Below, one piece after another: positions 1 through 9,742 of a stretch of 62,799 bases of DNA. The notes below the pieces were generated by a model, which was not told the origin of the DNA, did not search any database, and worked only from the letters and a program-made list of their open reading frames with translations. The position numbers and the translations under genes are program-made. Source of the DNA: a bacterium (GTDB lineage Bacteria; Zhuqueibacterota; QNDG01; DSAB01); assembly GCA_016931965.1 (NCBI GenBank), contig JAFGDT010000073.1, forward strand, positions 1 to 62,799, given 5' to 3'. Positions within the stretch are counted from its first letter, which is position 1; each line of letters starts with the position of its first letter.

Positions 1-76
1 GTGGGCGATGCTGGATTCGAACCAGCGACCTCTTGCTTGTAAGGCAAGCGCTCTAAACCAACTGAGCTAATCGCCC
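1..76 (-). tRNA. tRNA-Val (anticodon UAC)
   Basis: Read on the minus strand, this folds as a full cloverleaf. The acceptor stem GGGCGAT pairs with ATCGCCC, and the D arm is GCTC...GAGC. The anticodon stem CTTGC/GCAAG encloses the loop CTTACAA (anticodon TAC), and the T arm is GCTGG-TTCGAAT-CCAGC. The discriminator is A at position 2, and the next base (C) is the last in the window, so it cannot be seen whether CCA is encoded. Confidence 0.97.
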
Positions 77-98
77 AAACAAACAATATCTGATACAC

Positions 99-356
99 TT
101 ACTGTAATTCGGTTTCTTTTCGATTATTTTTCGTCTTATACAATATGGCAAAAGGCACAATCACAAGATAACCGATAACCAGCAAAATCGGAGCCAGGGT
201 CAGAGAGGAAAAACCATTCCACGGACCTTTGGACAATACAACAAAACCAATAATAATCAAAACCAATCCAAGACCAAAGAGAAGATAGTTGCCCGATTTC
301 AAATAGAGGGTCCTACTTTCTTTGTTCTGTTTTCCTTTATATCGATTCTTTCCCAT
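99..356 (-). CDS. Small two-TM membrane protein, DUF3098-like
   Basis: An 85-residue protein with two hydrophobic helices (about residues 22-43 and 53-75) joined by a short loop, and a basic tail. The second helix begins LTLAPILLVIGY, which resembles DUF3098 proteins of Bacteroidetes-type bacteria, a family of unknown function. I chose the ATG at 356, which has GGGAGG 13 nt upstream. An in-frame ATG at 377 or TTG at 386 would add 7-10 residues, but neither has a ribosome binding site. It stands alone next to the tRNA, with no operon partner visible. Confidence 0.6.
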   Translation of the reverse strand: MGKNRYKGKQNKESRTLYLKSGNYLLFGLGLVLIIIGFVVLSKGPWNGFSSLTLAPILLVIGYLVIVPFAILYKTKNNRKETELQ

Positions 357-658
357 TGATTCTATCAATCCTCCCATAAACGACAAAAAAATATAAGGAA
401 AACCATAATGATTGTCAAGGCGAAAAGTCCATTTCTAACAATTCTGAATCAATCACAACAAATGCGCATCCATGATTTCTATTTTGGAAAGTACACCTTT
501 CAATGAATTTGGATTGCAATTTGGAAAATGATTTGTTACCTTAATCAATCGTTCATCAAAAATAGAGAAACCAATCATTGACGCAAATAACCGTTACAAA
601 TAAGTCAGATTAAATCCATGATGGCAGAGTAAAATTGTTTATGATGAGGAGGAAACAG
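357..658. other. Divergent intergenic region
   Basis: About 300 AT-rich bases between a leftward and a rightward gene. Promoters for both probably lie here, but no convincing -35/-10 pair, hairpin or small gene was found. The only clear signal is the GAGGAGG ribosome binding site at 646-652 for the next gene. Confidence 0.5.
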
Positions 659-1366
659 ATGAAGAAAATAATACTGGTTATCATCATCTTTAACATATCA
701 ATAATGGGTTTAATTGTCTTAAACTGTTCCTCTAAAAGAGGAACAAAATCAGACAATCCTGTATTTACCGGTCAAAGAGGATCCTTACCGATTCTGAAAG
801 TGGGTGATGAATGGGCAATGGGGTATGTGCATGTAGGCGATACCCCTTGTGAAATTATCAATCGCGTAACCGATGAAAAGGACATAGAAGGTAAATCCTG
901 TTATGTACTGAAATCGGAATTTGATCCCCCTCTGTTACCCAGCTCGATCTTGATCATGGACAAAGCAACAATGGATGTGGTGAGTATTTCATCTGTCGAG
1001 GAAATTGAAAATGGTACAATTGAACTCACTCTAAACTATTCATACGAATATTTTGATACGCTGATGTATCCCCTCGAAATCGGAAAAACATGGAAAGTGA
1101 TAGAAACTGAAAATGCAATCACCTCTGTAATGGGCGAAAACCACATTTACGATTCAACCTTTGTATATATAAACAAAATTGAAAAAGTGGAAGAAATCAC
1201 CGTACCGGCAGGCACATTCGATTGTTTCAAAATTGTGAGTTACAATGAAGAGGGTCAAATGACCATGACATGGTGGTATTCAGACGACGCAAAAAATGAT
1301 ATCAAGGAATATAACCATGAAACCGGCGAAGATCTGGTACTGACTTCATATTCTATAAAATTTTAA
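659..1366 (+). CDS. Putative lipoprotein, unknown function
   Basis: A 235-residue protein beginning MKKIILVIII, with a hydrophobic signal segment ending in VLNCSS. This suggests a lipoprotein, although Asn before the Cys is unusual for a lipobox. The rest is soluble and beta-rich. A late motif (EEITVPAGTFDCFKI) resembles secreted proteins of FCB-group bacteria that carry a VPAGTF core. The start at 659 is fixed by GAGGAGG eight bases upstream; an in-frame TTG at 635 lacks such a site. It converges on the gene ending at 1396. No enzymatic motif was recognised. Confidence 0.75.
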   Translation: MKKIILVIIIFNISIMGLIVLNCSSKRGTKSDNPVFTGQRGSLPILKVGDEWAMGYVHVGDTPCEIINRVTDEKDIEGKSCYVLKSEFDPPLLPSSILIMDKATMDVVSISSVEEIENGTIELTLNYSYEYFDTLMYPLEIGKTWKVIETENAITSVMGENHIYDSTFVYINKIEKVEEITVPAGTFDCFKIVSYNEEGQMTMTWWYSDDAKNDIKEYNHETGEDLVLTSYSIKF

Positions 1367-1395
1367 ACAGTCGATCAATGATTCTTATCCTCATT

Positions 1396-2214
1396 TCAAA
1401 AAACTGAAAAATAAACATTCACCCCACCCACCACAAACTCAGCCCAGTTGCCTTCAATGTTGTAGGTATGCATCCGAATAGTTGGAGCTATCGTCATGAT
1501 GGGGGAGACTATCAAATCCAGGGACAATCCGATAAAAAAACCACCATAAGATCGCGTCTCATTAAAGGCGATTCCAGCTATATTGCCCGACAGAGTGGAC
1601 CGATAAAAGCCGTATCCGATGTTGTAATAGACTCGATCCCAGACACGGATACGATCGCTCAACTGTATAATCAATAATGAAGATTTGATATCATTGGGCA
1701 ATCCCAATTGAAATTTCATGAGAGGATAACTCACATCCATATAAAGCGAATGGTTCTTCATTCCAATCAACTTGAATGAAGCACCGATATTGTACGAATT
1801 TTGAAAACCACTTTCTAAATTCGATGCAGGAACGAACCTCGCCAAATGGATTCCCAGCTGATCATGGATTCTTCGGTTCGAAGAGAATGATCGATTCGAT
1901 TGATTTCCTGGTGTTACGACAGATGAGCCGGGTCGGACAAAATCCCCCACAACAATTTGCATGCCGGGATTGACGTTGATAATCTTTGCCGCGGCTTTTC
2001 CCTGTTCAAATCTCAGGATTTTTACTCTGCCGACATGGACGATTCGATCACCTACCAGACGGTACACATCCACTTCCTCATTTAACTCCCCGACGCCAGT
2101 ATCCCGGTTGATCAGCACATATTGAGGGATAATTTTGGTGATGTATTGTGCATGCAAGGAATAGGAGGTTATAAACAGCAAAACAGACAGAAATGTGATT
2201 TTAAACTTCGACAT
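1396..2214 (-). CDS. Secreted, probable outer-membrane beta-barrel protein
   Basis: A 272-residue protein with a clear signal peptide (cleavage after SLHA, before Q22). The first about 80 mature residues form a small domain with a GKAAAKI...PGMQIVVGDFV pattern, like the beta-rich domains seen in envelope and flagellar accessory proteins. The remainder shows alternating hydrophobic strands (LYMDVSYP, YYNIGYGFYR, YGGFFIGLSLDLIV) and ends in Phe, as outer-membrane barrels do. The barrel assignment is inferred from this pattern. Function is unknown. Confidence 0.7.
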   Translation of the reverse strand: MSKFKITFLSVLLFITSYSLHAQYITKIIPQYVLINRDTGVGELNEEVDVYRLVGDRIVHVGRVKILRFEQGKAAAKIINVNPGMQIVVGDFVRPGSSVVTPGNQSNRSFSSNRRIHDQLGIHLARFVPASNLESGFQNSYNIGASFKLIGMKNHSLYMDVSYPLMKFQLGLPNDIKSSLLIIQLSDRIRVWDRVYYNIGYGFYRSTLSGNIAGIAFNETRSYGGFFIGLSLDLIVSPIMTIAPTIRMHTYNIEGNWAEFVVGGVNVYFSVF

Positions 2215-2321
2215 AATCGGTTTTACCTGAACAGAGTACGTCCCATTGATTTTGTTGTAAAAAGTTAAATAAACAAAACGATAAAATCAATTGAAATCGA
2301 TACAGTAACGAATAATTTGAA

Positions 2322-2537
2322 TTATTCAATGTTCCGTATCTTATCTGTGATGAATCTGTTTCCGTCTGTATCTTCTACCAAAACCGATCCTCTATGTTCC
2401 CCCTCTTCGATTTTCTCAATAAGATGCCCCGAACGAAGCGCTCCATTCTTATCAAAATAGTGCACAGTAGAAATACGCGGAGGCTCGAACTCCAATTCCA
2501 GCGTTTCCCCGGTATGATCTTTGATAATGTTATCCAT
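2322..2537 (-). CDS. Small hypothetical protein (71 aa)
   Basis: Beginning MDNIIKDHTGETLELEF, this short acidic protein has a beta-rich core with paired FDKNGALRSG and VEDTDGNRF segments, which suggests a small barrel. The ATG at 2537 has GAAGGAG eight bases upstream. Longer in-frame starts would run into the radical SAM gene, whose stop is at 2579. It is probably cotranscribed with that gene (41-nt gap). A perfect inverted repeat, GAATAATT-TG-AATTATTC (2310-2327), overlaps its stop codon. No function recognised. Confidence 0.65.
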   Translation of the reverse strand: MDNIIKDHTGETLELEFEPPRISTVHYFDKNGALRSGHLIEKIEEGEHRGSVLVEDTDGNRFITDKIRNIE

Positions 2538-2578
2538 TGAAACTAACTCCTTCATCATGATTTTGCTATCATTTCTCT

Positions 2579-4123
2579 TTATAAACCGGCGTTTTGAATA
2601 AAATACCAAGGTAAATTTGTATCGAGTGCTCTCTTTCGATGAATGAGTACATCGATATCGATACCTCGATTTTGAACTGCCTGCTTCCATGAGATATTGC
2701 TTACGACAGACTCACCCATGGCCAAACCAACCTCATCATTTCCCATGGAAAGGACACCCTGCAGGATCTCATTTCTCGAACTTTTGGGACTGAGAATGAT
2801 ATTTTTCTCTCTTTTCAATCCTCGCTTGATCTGTTTGCGTTTTTCTGTTAACATTTTCTCACTGGCCATTGGACACACTTGAAACTCAGTAAACGGTTTC
2901 GGAATAAATGCATTCACGCTTAACCGTATCTTTCTCTTTCGATGCTTAGAAAAAAATAGATCCGCCAATTCTCGAGCCAAACCCACAATGGATTGGACAT
3001 CATCCTCTTTCTCATCTGGCAAACCGATCAAAAAGTAAAGCTTAAGGACATCGAGAGAGATATCTTTGAGGAGGTGAACGACATTTCGCAATGTATCATC
3101 GTCCATTCCCTTTCCAATAGACCGACGGAGGTCCTCCGATCCTGCCTCGGGAGCGATGGTAAATGACCTGACCTTTCCCCTTTCAAGCACATCAACCAAA
3201 TGCGGTGTAACACGATCCGCTCGAATGGATGCAAGAGAGATCTCATACCCGATATCCACGAGCATTTCACAAAGCAGTTCTAAATTGGGATAATCTGAAA
3301 GGGCTGCACCCTCGAGTCCGATTCGATGGGCGCCTGGATTGTAACGTGCAACCGTCTCAACAATCGATTCCATCGAACGAAAACGATAAGGGTGGTAAGC
3401 TGTTTTTGCCGCACAGAATAAACATCCTCTTGAGCATCCTCTGCCGACTTCAACGACAAACATATTTCCAAAGTGACTCTTTTGGGTAACAATCGGCGTA
3501 TAAGTCGGGTGACTATCAAGAGAAGTAAGAATCTGTTTATTGACTGTTTTGTTGATTTTCGGTATAAAAACACCCTCGATTTCACTCAATGCCTGAAGTT
3601 TGTCTATGCGACGGTTTTTTTGGCGTTTCATGAAATGAAGCACTTGACAGATTTGAGGGATAGTCCCTTCCGCTTCCCCAACCACCAATCCATCAACAAA
3701 GGGTAAAAGAGGGGCAGGATTCAGGCTCGTGATCACACCACCAGCCATAACAAGGGGATCCTTTTCCATTCTATTTTGGGCTAATAATTGAATCGACGCT
3801 CTCATTAAAATATGAATGATTCCGAACAGATCAAGTTCAAAAGAAAAAGAAAAGCCAACAAGATCAAAACAACTCAAGGGCTCTTCTGATTCCATCGTTT
3901 TGATTTCACGATCAAAGGGCGCACCATATAAGAATGCGCGTTCACATCGTACTTCGGGATGGTCATTGAAAAGGCGATAAACAGTCTGAAAACCGAGACT
4001 GGCCATCCCCGTATGATACCGATTCGGATAAACCAGTGCGATTTTCACAAATGCATTTCTATTCTGTCGAACCGATCCCCTTTCAAGACGCCACAGATCC
4101 TGAATGTATTCTCGAAAAATCAA
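2579..4123 (-). CDS. Radical SAM protein with N-terminal B12-binding-like region
   Basis: A 514-residue protein. The CxxxCxxC cluster motif of radical SAM enzymes is at C230, C234 and C237 (GRGCSRGCLFCAAK). It is preceded by an about 200-residue domain with a Rossmann-like start (FVKIALVYPNRY) and PLVMAGGVITSLNPAPL, as in cobalamin-binding-domain rSAM proteins of the YgiQ/TIGR03960 type. TIAPEAGSEDLR and KLYFLIGLP match the rSAM barrel. The start is a TTG at 4123, directly after an in-frame stop. It follows ftsZ by 38 nt on the same strand and so may be the last gene of the dcw transcript. The substrate is unknown. Confidence 0.85.
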   Translation of the reverse strand: MIFREYIQDLWRLERGSVRQNRNAFVKIALVYPNRYHTGMASLGFQTVYRLFNDHPEVRCERAFLYGAPFDREIKTMESEEPLSCFDLVGFSFSFELDLFGIIHILMRASIQLLAQNRMEKDPLVMAGGVITSLNPAPLLPFVDGLVVGEAEGTIPQICQVLHFMKRQKNRRIDKLQALSEIEGVFIPKINKTVNKQILTSLDSHPTYTPIVTQKSHFGNMFVVEVGRGCSRGCLFCAAKTAYHPYRFRSMESIVETVARYNPGAHRIGLEGAALSDYPNLELLCEMLVDIGYEISLASIRADRVTPHLVDVLERGKVRSFTIAPEAGSEDLRRSIGKGMDDDTLRNVVHLLKDISLDVLKLYFLIGLPDEKEDDVQSIVGLARELADLFFSKHRKRKIRLSVNAFIPKPFTEFQVCPMASEKMLTEKRKQIKRGLKREKNIILSPKSSRNEILQGVLSMGNDEVGLAMGESVVSNISWKQAVQNRGIDIDVLIHRKRALDTNLPWYFIQNAGL

Positions 4124-4161
4124 TTATCTAAACGACATCTCCCCGATTTTTGTTAATCCAT

Positions 4162-5379
4162 TCACTCCATCTGTTTGCGCAGAAAAGTGGGAACCTCCAA
4201 ATCATCCTTTGACATAAATGGAATGCCGCCGTCATTCCCAAAATGTTCAGCCAATATTTTCTCTATTGGCTCTGTTTCCATTTTCTGTAAAACAGGCACG
4301 TTTTTTACTGTTCCTGAAAATGTCGGACTTGAACCCTTTCTTGTTTTTTCATCATAAAGGCTGCTTCGAATTCCATCTCTGTGAAAGCCTGTTGCAATAA
4401 CGGTAACCCGGAGATCACCATTCATCGAAGGATCAATCACTGCGCCAAAAATGATATTCGCCTCACCGCCTGCAGCTTCATAAATGACGGATGTGGCCTC
4501 ATTGATGTCATTGATACTGAGTTCCTTCCCACCGGTAATGTTGACCAATACACCCAATGCACCCATAATCGAAACATCATCAATGAGAGGACTGCTGATC
4601 GCCATTTCAGCTGCATCTTTGGCCCGGTTTTCGCCCGTTCCCAATCCAGATCCCATCAGCGCATCACCCATCTGACTCATCACAGCCCGCACATCGGCAA
4701 AATCCAAATTGACCAGACCAGGCACATTGATGACATCCGAAATACCCTTTGTCGCATGAAGAAGAATTTCATCGGCCATTCGAAAAGCCTCTTCCAAAGG
4801 CGTATTTTTGGGAACCAATGAGACAAGTTTTTGGTTGGGGACTACAATTAAAGTATCCACATGCTGTTTCAGTTCTTTGATGCCCATATTCGCTTTTTCT
4901 GACCGTTTGGCGCCTTCAAAAGTGAAAGGCTTTGTCACGATACCCACAGTCAGCGCATTCAAATCCCGCGCAATTTCAGCCACGATGGGAGCAGCCCCCG
5001 TTCCTGTTCCTCCTCCCATACCACAGGTAATAAAGACCATGTCCGCATCAGCCAGATTTTCAATAACGGCATCTTTACTCTCTTCAATGGCTTTTTGCCC
5101 GATTTCCGGATTTCCCCCCGCTCCGAGTCCTTTTGTCAAATTCTTCCCGATCTGAATGCGACAGGGCGCCAAATTTTGCTCTAATGCCTGCAGATCGGTA
5201 TTCATGGCAACAAAATCGACCCCATTCAGCTGATCTTCAATCATCCGATTAATTGCATTCCCTCCGGCGCCCCCGACTCCCACAACCCGTATCTTCGCCA
5301 CTTGCCTTATCTGGTCGGCAAAGTTAAAGGCAAGAGGCTCCCCCTGATTGTTGTTTTGATGCCCATTCGTGATATCCAT
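4162..5379 (-). CDS. ftsZ: Cell division protein FtsZ
   Basis: A 405-residue tubulin-like GTPase that polymerises into the cytoplasmic Z ring. The nucleotide loop GVGGAGGNA is at about residues 34-42 and the tubulin signature GGGTGTG at 122-128. The T7-loop region VNLDFADV is present, as is a long linker ending in the conserved tail DDLEVPTFLRKQ that binds FtsA and other division proteins. Length is normal. GAAGGAGG lies just before the ATG. It follows ftsA by 13 nt, the usual end of a dcw cluster. Confidence 0.99.
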   Translation of the reverse strand: MDITNGHQNNNQGEPLAFNFADQIRQVAKIRVVGVGGAGGNAINRMIEDQLNGVDFVAMNTDLQALEQNLAPCRIQIGKNLTKGLGAGGNPEIGQKAIEESKDAVIENLADADMVFITCGMGGGTGTGAAPIVAEIARDLNALTVGIVTKPFTFEGAKRSEKANMGIKELKQHVDTLIVVPNQKLVSLVPKNTPLEEAFRMADEILLHATKGISDVINVPGLVNLDFADVRAVMSQMGDALMGSGLGTGENRAKDAAEMAISSPLIDDVSIMGALGVLVNITGGKELSINDINEATSVIYEAAGGEANIIFGAVIDPSMNGDLRVTVIATGFHRDGIRSSLYDEKTRKGSSPTFSGTVKNVPVLQKMETEPIEKILAEHFGNDGGIPFMSKDDLEVPTFLRKQME

Positions 5380-5392
5380 AAAACCTCCTTCT

Positions 5393-6655
5393 TCAAAAAT
5401 AGTCTTCGATCAAATGACGCATCCATTGATAAATTCGATTAAAAAGTCCTCTCTCTTCTTCTCCAATCGCTCTTATGTTTTCTTCATTTTCTACCAAATA
5501 TAAAACAAGCCCGACACCTGTTGCAAAAATTGGACTTGCCGCTGTATCGACCATACCCGTAAACCCTTGCGGTATTCCCAATTTCGCTGGCATACCAAAT
5601 ATTTCTTCCGCGAGTGGGATGGAGCCTTCCAACAAGGATCCTCCTCCCGTGAGTACAACACCGGCTCCCAACATGTCTCCAAATTCTGACCGCTTAATCT
5701 CTTTAGCAGCCAGACTGTAAATCTCCTCCAGTCGGGGTTGAATAATGGAAACCAAAAGATCCCGGGATACCTCCCTTGGCCCTCTGCCACCCAATCCGGG
5801 CACGGTGAACATCTCATGCTTTGAAACAAGATCTTTATGACCACAGCCAAATTTCCGCTTAATGGTCTCTGCTTGCTCCAAAGGCGTTCTTAATCCCAGG
5901 GCAATATCATTTGTGATGTTTTGACCACCCAATCCGATTACGGCAGTGTGCCGAATGGCACTTTCGTAGAACAGGGCAATATCGGTGGTGCCGCCTCCCA
6001 GATCAATGAGTGCCACACCCAATTTTTTTTCGTTTTCATCCAAGATAGAATAGCTGGACGCCAGAGGTTCCAGAACCAGTCCGGCCACTTTTAATCCGGC
6101 TCTTTTCACACTGCGGACAAGATTCATAGCCGATGTCACAGCACCGGTCACGATATGGACTTCGGCTTCCAAGCGGACGCCCGATATGCCGACAGGATTT
6201 TTAATGCCATCCTGGTTGTCCACAATAAATTCCTGCGGTAAAACATGGAGCACTTCCCGATCAATGGGTAAAGCAATGGCTTTGGCAGCATCAATCACGC
6301 GATTCACATCGCTCTGCGTAATCTCGTGATCCGCTCTCGAGACAGCAACAACACCGCGGCTATTCACACTTCGCACATGATCTCCGGCTATGCCGACGAC
6401 AACGTGCTCCACCTCCACTCCCGCTGTGAGTTGCGCTTCATGCACGGCACGTTCAATCGAACGCACGGCCAGATCGAGATCAACCACAACTCCCTGTCTG
6501 AGCCCTTCGGATGGACTCATCCCGACACCCAAAACCATCACACCACCCTGAGCATCGACATCTCCAATAACCACGCCGACTTTGCTTGTACCAATATCAA
6601 GACCGACAACGATATTTCTCTCTCCCCCTTTGCGACTTTCTTTTTGTGGATACAT
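5393..6655 (-). CDS. ftsA: Cell division protein FtsA
   Basis: A 420-residue actin-like ATPase that tethers FtsZ to the membrane. The phosphate-1 motif GLDIGTSKVGVVIG is near residue 18, the SHS2 (1C) domain follows (VEHVVVGIAGDHV), then the phosphate-2 motif LIDLGGGTTDIALF and the adenosine motif VLTGGGSLLEG. The C-terminus (IYQWMRHLIEDYF) can form the expected amphipathic membrane helix. It starts 4 nt after the ftsQ stop, with AAAGGCG inside ftsQ as the likely ribosome binding site. Confidence 0.98.
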   Translation of the reverse strand: MYPQKESRKGGERNIVVGLDIGTSKVGVVIGDVDAQGGVMVLGVGMSPSEGLRQGVVVDLDLAVRSIERAVHEAQLTAGVEVEHVVVGIAGDHVRSVNSRGVVAVSRADHEITQSDVNRVIDAAKAIALPIDREVLHVLPQEFIVDNQDGIKNPVGISGVRLEAEVHIVTGAVTSAMNLVRSVKRAGLKVAGLVLEPLASSYSILDENEKKLGVALIDLGGGTTDIALFYESAIRHTAVIGLGGQNITNDIALGLRTPLEQAETIKRKFGCGHKDLVSKHEMFTVPGLGGRGPREVSRDLLVSIIQPRLEEIYSLAAKEIKRSEFGDMLGAGVVLTGGGSLLEGSIPLAEEIFGMPAKLGIPQGFTGMVDTAASPIFATGVGLVLYLVENEENIRAIGEEERGLFNRIYQWMRHLIEDYF

Positions 6656-6659
6656 GGGT

Positions 6660-7430
6660 CTACGCCTTTATGCCTACGACCACCTGATCTCCAAATCGGA
6701 GATCGATATAACGTACTTGCGAAAATTTTTCTTGTATGGTTAACTCGACCAGTATGGCTTTCAGATAATGAATTTTCCGCACGTACTCCTCATTGCCTAA
6801 CCAGACGGGAACGGTTGTCTGATTTGTGTAGAGAAGTAAACCCTCCTCTCTACCTACAACCACTTCCGATATCTGAGAATAGATACTCGGACAAAAGTTC
6901 AAAACAAGGTTAATAAATTGCAATCCTTGACCGATTACATTTCCTCTCACCCTGCTCCCCACATGAATGCCTCCCTTGAAATTGCCTGATAAAATAGGCA
7001 AATCATAATTTTTTCCGGTTATGGACGGTAATATCAAACCCTCTCGATCAATACAATAAAATGTACTTTCAAATTGAAGCAGCGCAACAGGATGCTTTTC
7101 TAAAATGTTTATCCGAAGAATATCCGGAAACAACCGTTCTATGTAAACCTGTTCGATAAAAGGTTGGCCTCCAATTTGATTCCCAACTTTATTTAAATTG
7201 ACCTTCCAGATATCGGCCTTTAAGTCCAAACCTCCCATATCCAGAATTTCTTGATCCGAGAACAGTTCATTTCCCTCGATTTCGATCTTTCGTATTTGAA
7301 AGAGATCGGATTCCGATAACCACTGTTTATATTTTATTCCAACCATCCACATCAAAGCCATAACCATTAAAAACAGGGTGGAATGATAAATCCTCCAGAT
7401 AAATGGATCTCGAAAACCTCTCCTGGTCAT
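6660..7430 (-). CDS. ftsQ: Cell division protein FtsQ
   Basis: A 256-residue bitopic protein with a short basic N-terminus, one TM helix (about residues 13-30) and a POTRA domain (LFQIRKIEIEGNELFSDQEI). The beta domain follows, with DILRINILEKHPVALLQ and VPVWLG. It scaffolds divisome assembly with FtsL. Sequence similarity in the family is low; the assignment rests on architecture plus position between murB and ftsA. Its start overlaps the murB stop by 4 nt. Confidence 0.92.
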   Translation of the reverse strand: MTRRGFRDPFIWRIYHSTLFLMVMALMWMVGIKYKQWLSESDLFQIRKIEIEGNELFSDQEILDMGGLDLKADIWKVNLNKVGNQIGGQPFIEQVYIERLFPDILRINILEKHPVALLQFESTFYCIDREGLILPSITGKNYDLPILSGNFKGGIHVGSRVRGNVIGQGLQFINLVLNFCPSIYSQISEVVVGREEGLLLYTNQTTVPVWLGNEEYVRKIHYLKAILVELTIQEKFSQVRYIDLRFGDQVVVGIKA

Positions 7431-8344
7431 TTTTCTTTGAATCCTATCAAATGAATTTCCAGCTCCAACATAATATCAAAACGGTTGAAAACGCGTTGCT
7501 TGATCTCATCAATCAACCTGAGTACATCTCGTGCACTGGCGAGGTGACAATTGACAATGAAGTTTGCATGTTTTTTGGATACCATGGCATCTCCAATTCG
7601 GAATCCCTTACACCCAGCCTCTTCAATGAGTCGACCTGCATAATCTCCGGGAGGCCTTTTAAACACGGAACCCGCAGAGGGAAGCGAGAGAGGCTGTTTG
7701 TCTCTGCGCTCTTTCATGTGCATTTCCTGGAGTGCTTCCATTTCTTTGGGATTTCCTTCAGCAAGAAGAAATTGCGCTTCGATAACAATGCTGTCCGAAG
7801 GCAAATCGGTCTCACGATAACCGGCTGTGATATCCTCACGTTTCCTCAACTCAAGTGTGGCGTATTTATCCAACAGATGGATGCTCTGCACATGTTGATA
7901 GATTTCTCCGCCATAAGCCCCGGCATTCAGATTAAGCGCGCCGCCGATCTGGGCGGGGATACCCACTAAATGTTCCAAACCGGAGAGCCCGCGTTCTGTA
8001 CAATAATGCAACAGCGTTTTAAGTTGGACACCGGCTCCGACAGTCACCACATATCCTTTGGAATGGATATGTGTGAATGTTTCCGAAAGGTCGATCACAA
8101 CACCCCTGTATCCTTCATCAGAAACAAGCAGGTTGCTGCCGTTTCCAATAATAAATTGGGCCACATCTTCCCTTTGACAATAATCAACGATGGCACTTAA
8201 ATCTTCAAGGTCCTTGGGACAAAAATAATAGTCTGCCGGTCCGCCTATTCGGAAATAGGTATGTTTTGAAAGCGGTTCATCAACCAGAAGCTTACCCCGT
8301 ACGACCTGTCTGATCCGTTGAAATTGTTTTGTTTGCTCATCCAT
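7427..8344 (-). CDS. murB: UDP-N-acetylenolpyruvoylglucosamine reductase MurB
   Basis: A 305-residue FAD enzyme that reduces UDP-GlcNAc-enolpyruvate to UDP-MurNAc with NADPH. The FAD-binding part is FIIGNGSNLLVSDEG and GLSGLEHLVGIPAQIGGAL. The C-terminal domain has the catalytic serine context SLPSAGSVFKRP and EEAGCKGFRIGDAMVSKKHANFIVN, typical of the shorter (type II) MurB. It is translated 3 nt after murC. No ddl gene lies between it and ftsQ, unlike in enterobacteria. Confidence 0.98.
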   Translation of the reverse strand: MDEQTKQFQRIRQVVRGKLLVDEPLSKHTYFRIGGPADYYFCPKDLEDLSAIVDYCQREDVAQFIIGNGSNLLVSDEGYRGVVIDLSETFTHIHSKGYVVTVGAGVQLKTLLHYCTERGLSGLEHLVGIPAQIGGALNLNAGAYGGEIYQHVQSIHLLDKYATLELRKREDITAGYRETDLPSDSIVIEAQFLLAEGNPKEMEALQEMHMKERRDKQPLSLPSAGSVFKRPPGDYAGRLIEEAGCKGFRIGDAMVSKKHANFIVNCHLASARDVLRLIDEIKQRVFNRFDIMLELEIHLIGFKEK

Positions 8345-8347
8345 TGT

Positions 8348-9742
8348 TTATTGGATCCGTTCAATCAGTTGTTCACCCACTTTCCATATATCACCAGCCC
8401 CCATGGTGATGATGAGATCATTATCCTGGATATGTTTTTCAAGGTAATCGATCACTCCCTCTTTTTCGGGAATATAAACAACCTGTTGATGCCCGAACGA
8501 TTGGGCTGCATCGGCAATCAGTTGACCCGTGACGCCTGGTATCGGCGCTTCCCGCGCCGGATAAATATCCGTAACAATAAGCAATTCGGCATCAAAGAAA
8601 GACTGCCCGAAGTCCTGATAAAAATCCCGCGTCCGCGAAAAAAGATGCGGTTGAAAAACAGCCACGACACGTTTATTCCATCCCTGCCTTGCCGCCTTGA
8701 GACTCGCTTTAATCTCTGTGGGATGATGCGCATAATCATCGACGATCAAGATCTCTTTAATCTGAGCCTTAATTTCAAACCGGCGATGGACACCGGTGAA
8801 TTCTTCCAAAGCCTTTGCGATTTGCTGAAAAGGAATCTCCATCTCTAGACCCACAGCGATGGCAGCCAGGGCATTCTTCACATTGTGAATACCCGGCAAC
8901 TGGAGTTCCACTCTTCCAAGAACATGATGATTATACTTCACGCCAAACACGGTATGGCATTGATGATAGGAAGGATCGACGCCCCTGATGTCTGCTTGAG
9001 GCGTCGTTCCGTATGTAATCATGCGCCGTTGGAGCTGAGGAATCATTTCCTGGAGAGAAATTTCATCGAGACAGAGGATCACGGCTCCATAAAAGGGAAC
9101 TTTATTGGCAAATGCCATAAAGGCACTTTTAATCTCATCCAAATTTTTGTAACAATCCAGATGTTCGGTTTCAATGTTTGTAATGATGGCAATGGTCGGG
9201 GTCAATTGTAAAAAGGAACGATCAAACTCATCGGCTTCTGCGACGAGATAGTCACCCTCACCCAACCTCGCGTTGCTCTTCAGACTGCGCACTTTTCCCC
9301 CCACAATCAGCGTTGGATCAAATCCACCCTCCTGGAGAATCGAACCGACCATGGACGTGGTCGTTGTTTTGCCGTGCGTCCCTGCTACGGCAATACCCTG
9401 CTTCATCCGCATCAACTCACCCAACATTTCAGCCCTTCGGATAACCGGTATTTTTTGATCAAGAGCGGTTTTTACTTCAACATTGTCCATGCTCACTGCC
9501 GATGAAATGACAACAACATCACAATCAGAAACATGCCTTTTTGCGTGTCCTTGATAGATCGTTGCCCCCAGTTCCTCCAGTCGTGCGGTTACCGGAGATA
9601 ACTGTTTATCCGATCCGCTCACCATAAAACCCAAATTGAGAAGAACCTCAGCGATCCCGCTCATTCCGATGCCCCCGATGCCCACAAAATGGACGCAACG
9701 GGTTCTTCCTAAGAGTTTGATATTGATAAACGCACCTCTCAA
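8348..9742 (-). CDS. murC: UDP-N-acetylmuramate--L-alanine ligase MurC
   Basis: A 464-residue ATP-dependent Mur ligase that adds L-Ala to UDP-MurNAc. Seen: the N-terminal UDP-binding Rossmann motif HFVGIGGIGMSGIA, the ATP loop AGTHGKTTTTSM near residue 110, the central DDYAHHPTEI and the C-terminal FQPHLFSRTRDF. Length is normal for the family. Its ATG overlaps the murG stop (ATGA), indicating translational coupling in the dcw operon. Confidence 0.98.
   Translation of the reverse strand: MRGAFINIKLLGRTRCVHFVGIGGIGMSGIAEVLLNLGFMVSGSDKQLSPVTARLEELGATIYQGHAKRHVSDCDVVVISSAVSMDNVEVKTALDQKIPVIRRAEMLGELMRMKQGIAVAGTHGKTTTTSMVGSILQEGGFDPTLIVGGKVRSLKSNARLGEGDYLVAEADEFDRSFLQLTPTIAIITNIETEHLDCYKNLDEIKSAFMAFANKVPFYGAVILCLDEISLQEMIPQLQRRMITYGTTPQADIRGVDPSYHQCHTVFGVKYNHHVLGRVELQLPGIHNVKNALAAIAVGLEMEIPFQQIAKALEEFTGVHRRFEIKAQIKEILIVDDYAHHPTEIKASLKAARQGWNKRVVAVFQPHLFSRTRDFYQDFGQSFFDAELLIVTDIYPAREAPIPGVTGQLIADAAQSFGHQQVVYIPEKEGVIDYLEKHIQDNDLIITMGAGDIWKVGEQLIERIQ

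Noticed and set aside
1468-1973. Rightward open frames inside the secreted barrel gene
   Set aside because: They are antisense to a gene with a clear signal peptide and ribosome binding logic, and have no recognisable features.
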